Made by a program: the position numbers and the translations under genes. Under the pieces are notes generated by a model. The model had not been told where the DNA came from. It did no database searches and saw nothing but the letters and a program-made list of their open reading frames with translations. Below are positions 13,758-13,758 of a stretch of 13,758 nucleotides of DNA, in pieces (the stretch's first letter is position 1; every line of letters begins with the position of its first letter). Origin of the DNA: Opitutia bacterium (lineage in GTDB: Bacteria; Verrucomicrobiota; Verrucomicrobiia; Opitutales; UBA953); NCBI GenBank assembly GCA_021204635.1, contig JAJPZB010000116.1, positions 1-13,758 on the forward strand. The letters run 5' to 3'.

Positions 13758-13758
13758 G

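Overview
The window is a compact, GC-rich stretch of bacterial chromosome carrying ordinary housekeeping genes. Four things point to Verrucomicrobiota (Opitutales-like) or a close relative, which is an inference: a long GyrB with an insert between the TOPRIM domain and the C-terminal end, a Dus protein with a separate helical C-terminal domain, the lack of clear Shine-Dalgarno sequences before any gene, and a lineage-type dispersed repeat. No rRNA, tRNA, CRISPR array or transposase was seen.

Layout. 1-79: tandem repeats downstream of nadA. 88-1068 (-): nadA, quinolinate synthase. 1243-3987 (+): a likely three-gene operon of a secreted protein of unknown function, a bifunctional-nuclease (DUF151) protein and a tRNA-dihydrouridine synthase. 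4018-5499 (-): rhaB, convergent with dus across 30 bp made almost wholly of repeats. 5500-5774: a repeat block with a 30-bp inverted repeat. 5775-6842 (-): an unrecognised 355-aa protein. 6843-7179: its upstream region, with a candidate promoter, a palindrome, a possible 41-codon ORF and another repeat block. 7180-7995 (-): a HisN-type histidinol-phosphatase. 7996-8278: divergent promoter region. 8279-10873 and 10928-13447 (+): gyrB-gyrA operon, followed by a strong terminator and a repeat-rich tail that runs to the window edge.

The genes serve NAD synthesis (nadA), histidine synthesis (hisN), rhamnose use (rhaB), tRNA modification (dus) and DNA supercoiling (gyrBA). They do not form one pathway.

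The most notable feature is a dispersed short repeat. Its core is CCACYAACCC, with G-rich complement GGGTTRGTGG. I count 19 exact cores, spaced mostly 18 or 14 bp apart. The G-rich form GGTTGGTGGTGG fits a two-tetrad G-quadruplex motif. Blocks sit directly after stop codons, usually G-rich in the sense of the gene they follow. One seven-unit array lies inside dus with an exact 18-bp period and is translated as a TTNP-repeat linker between two domains. The gyrA tail carries a degenerate unit. The family may be a mobile or expanding element with a role at transcript 3' ends. That is a hypothesis; the copies, spacing and positions are visible in the sequence.
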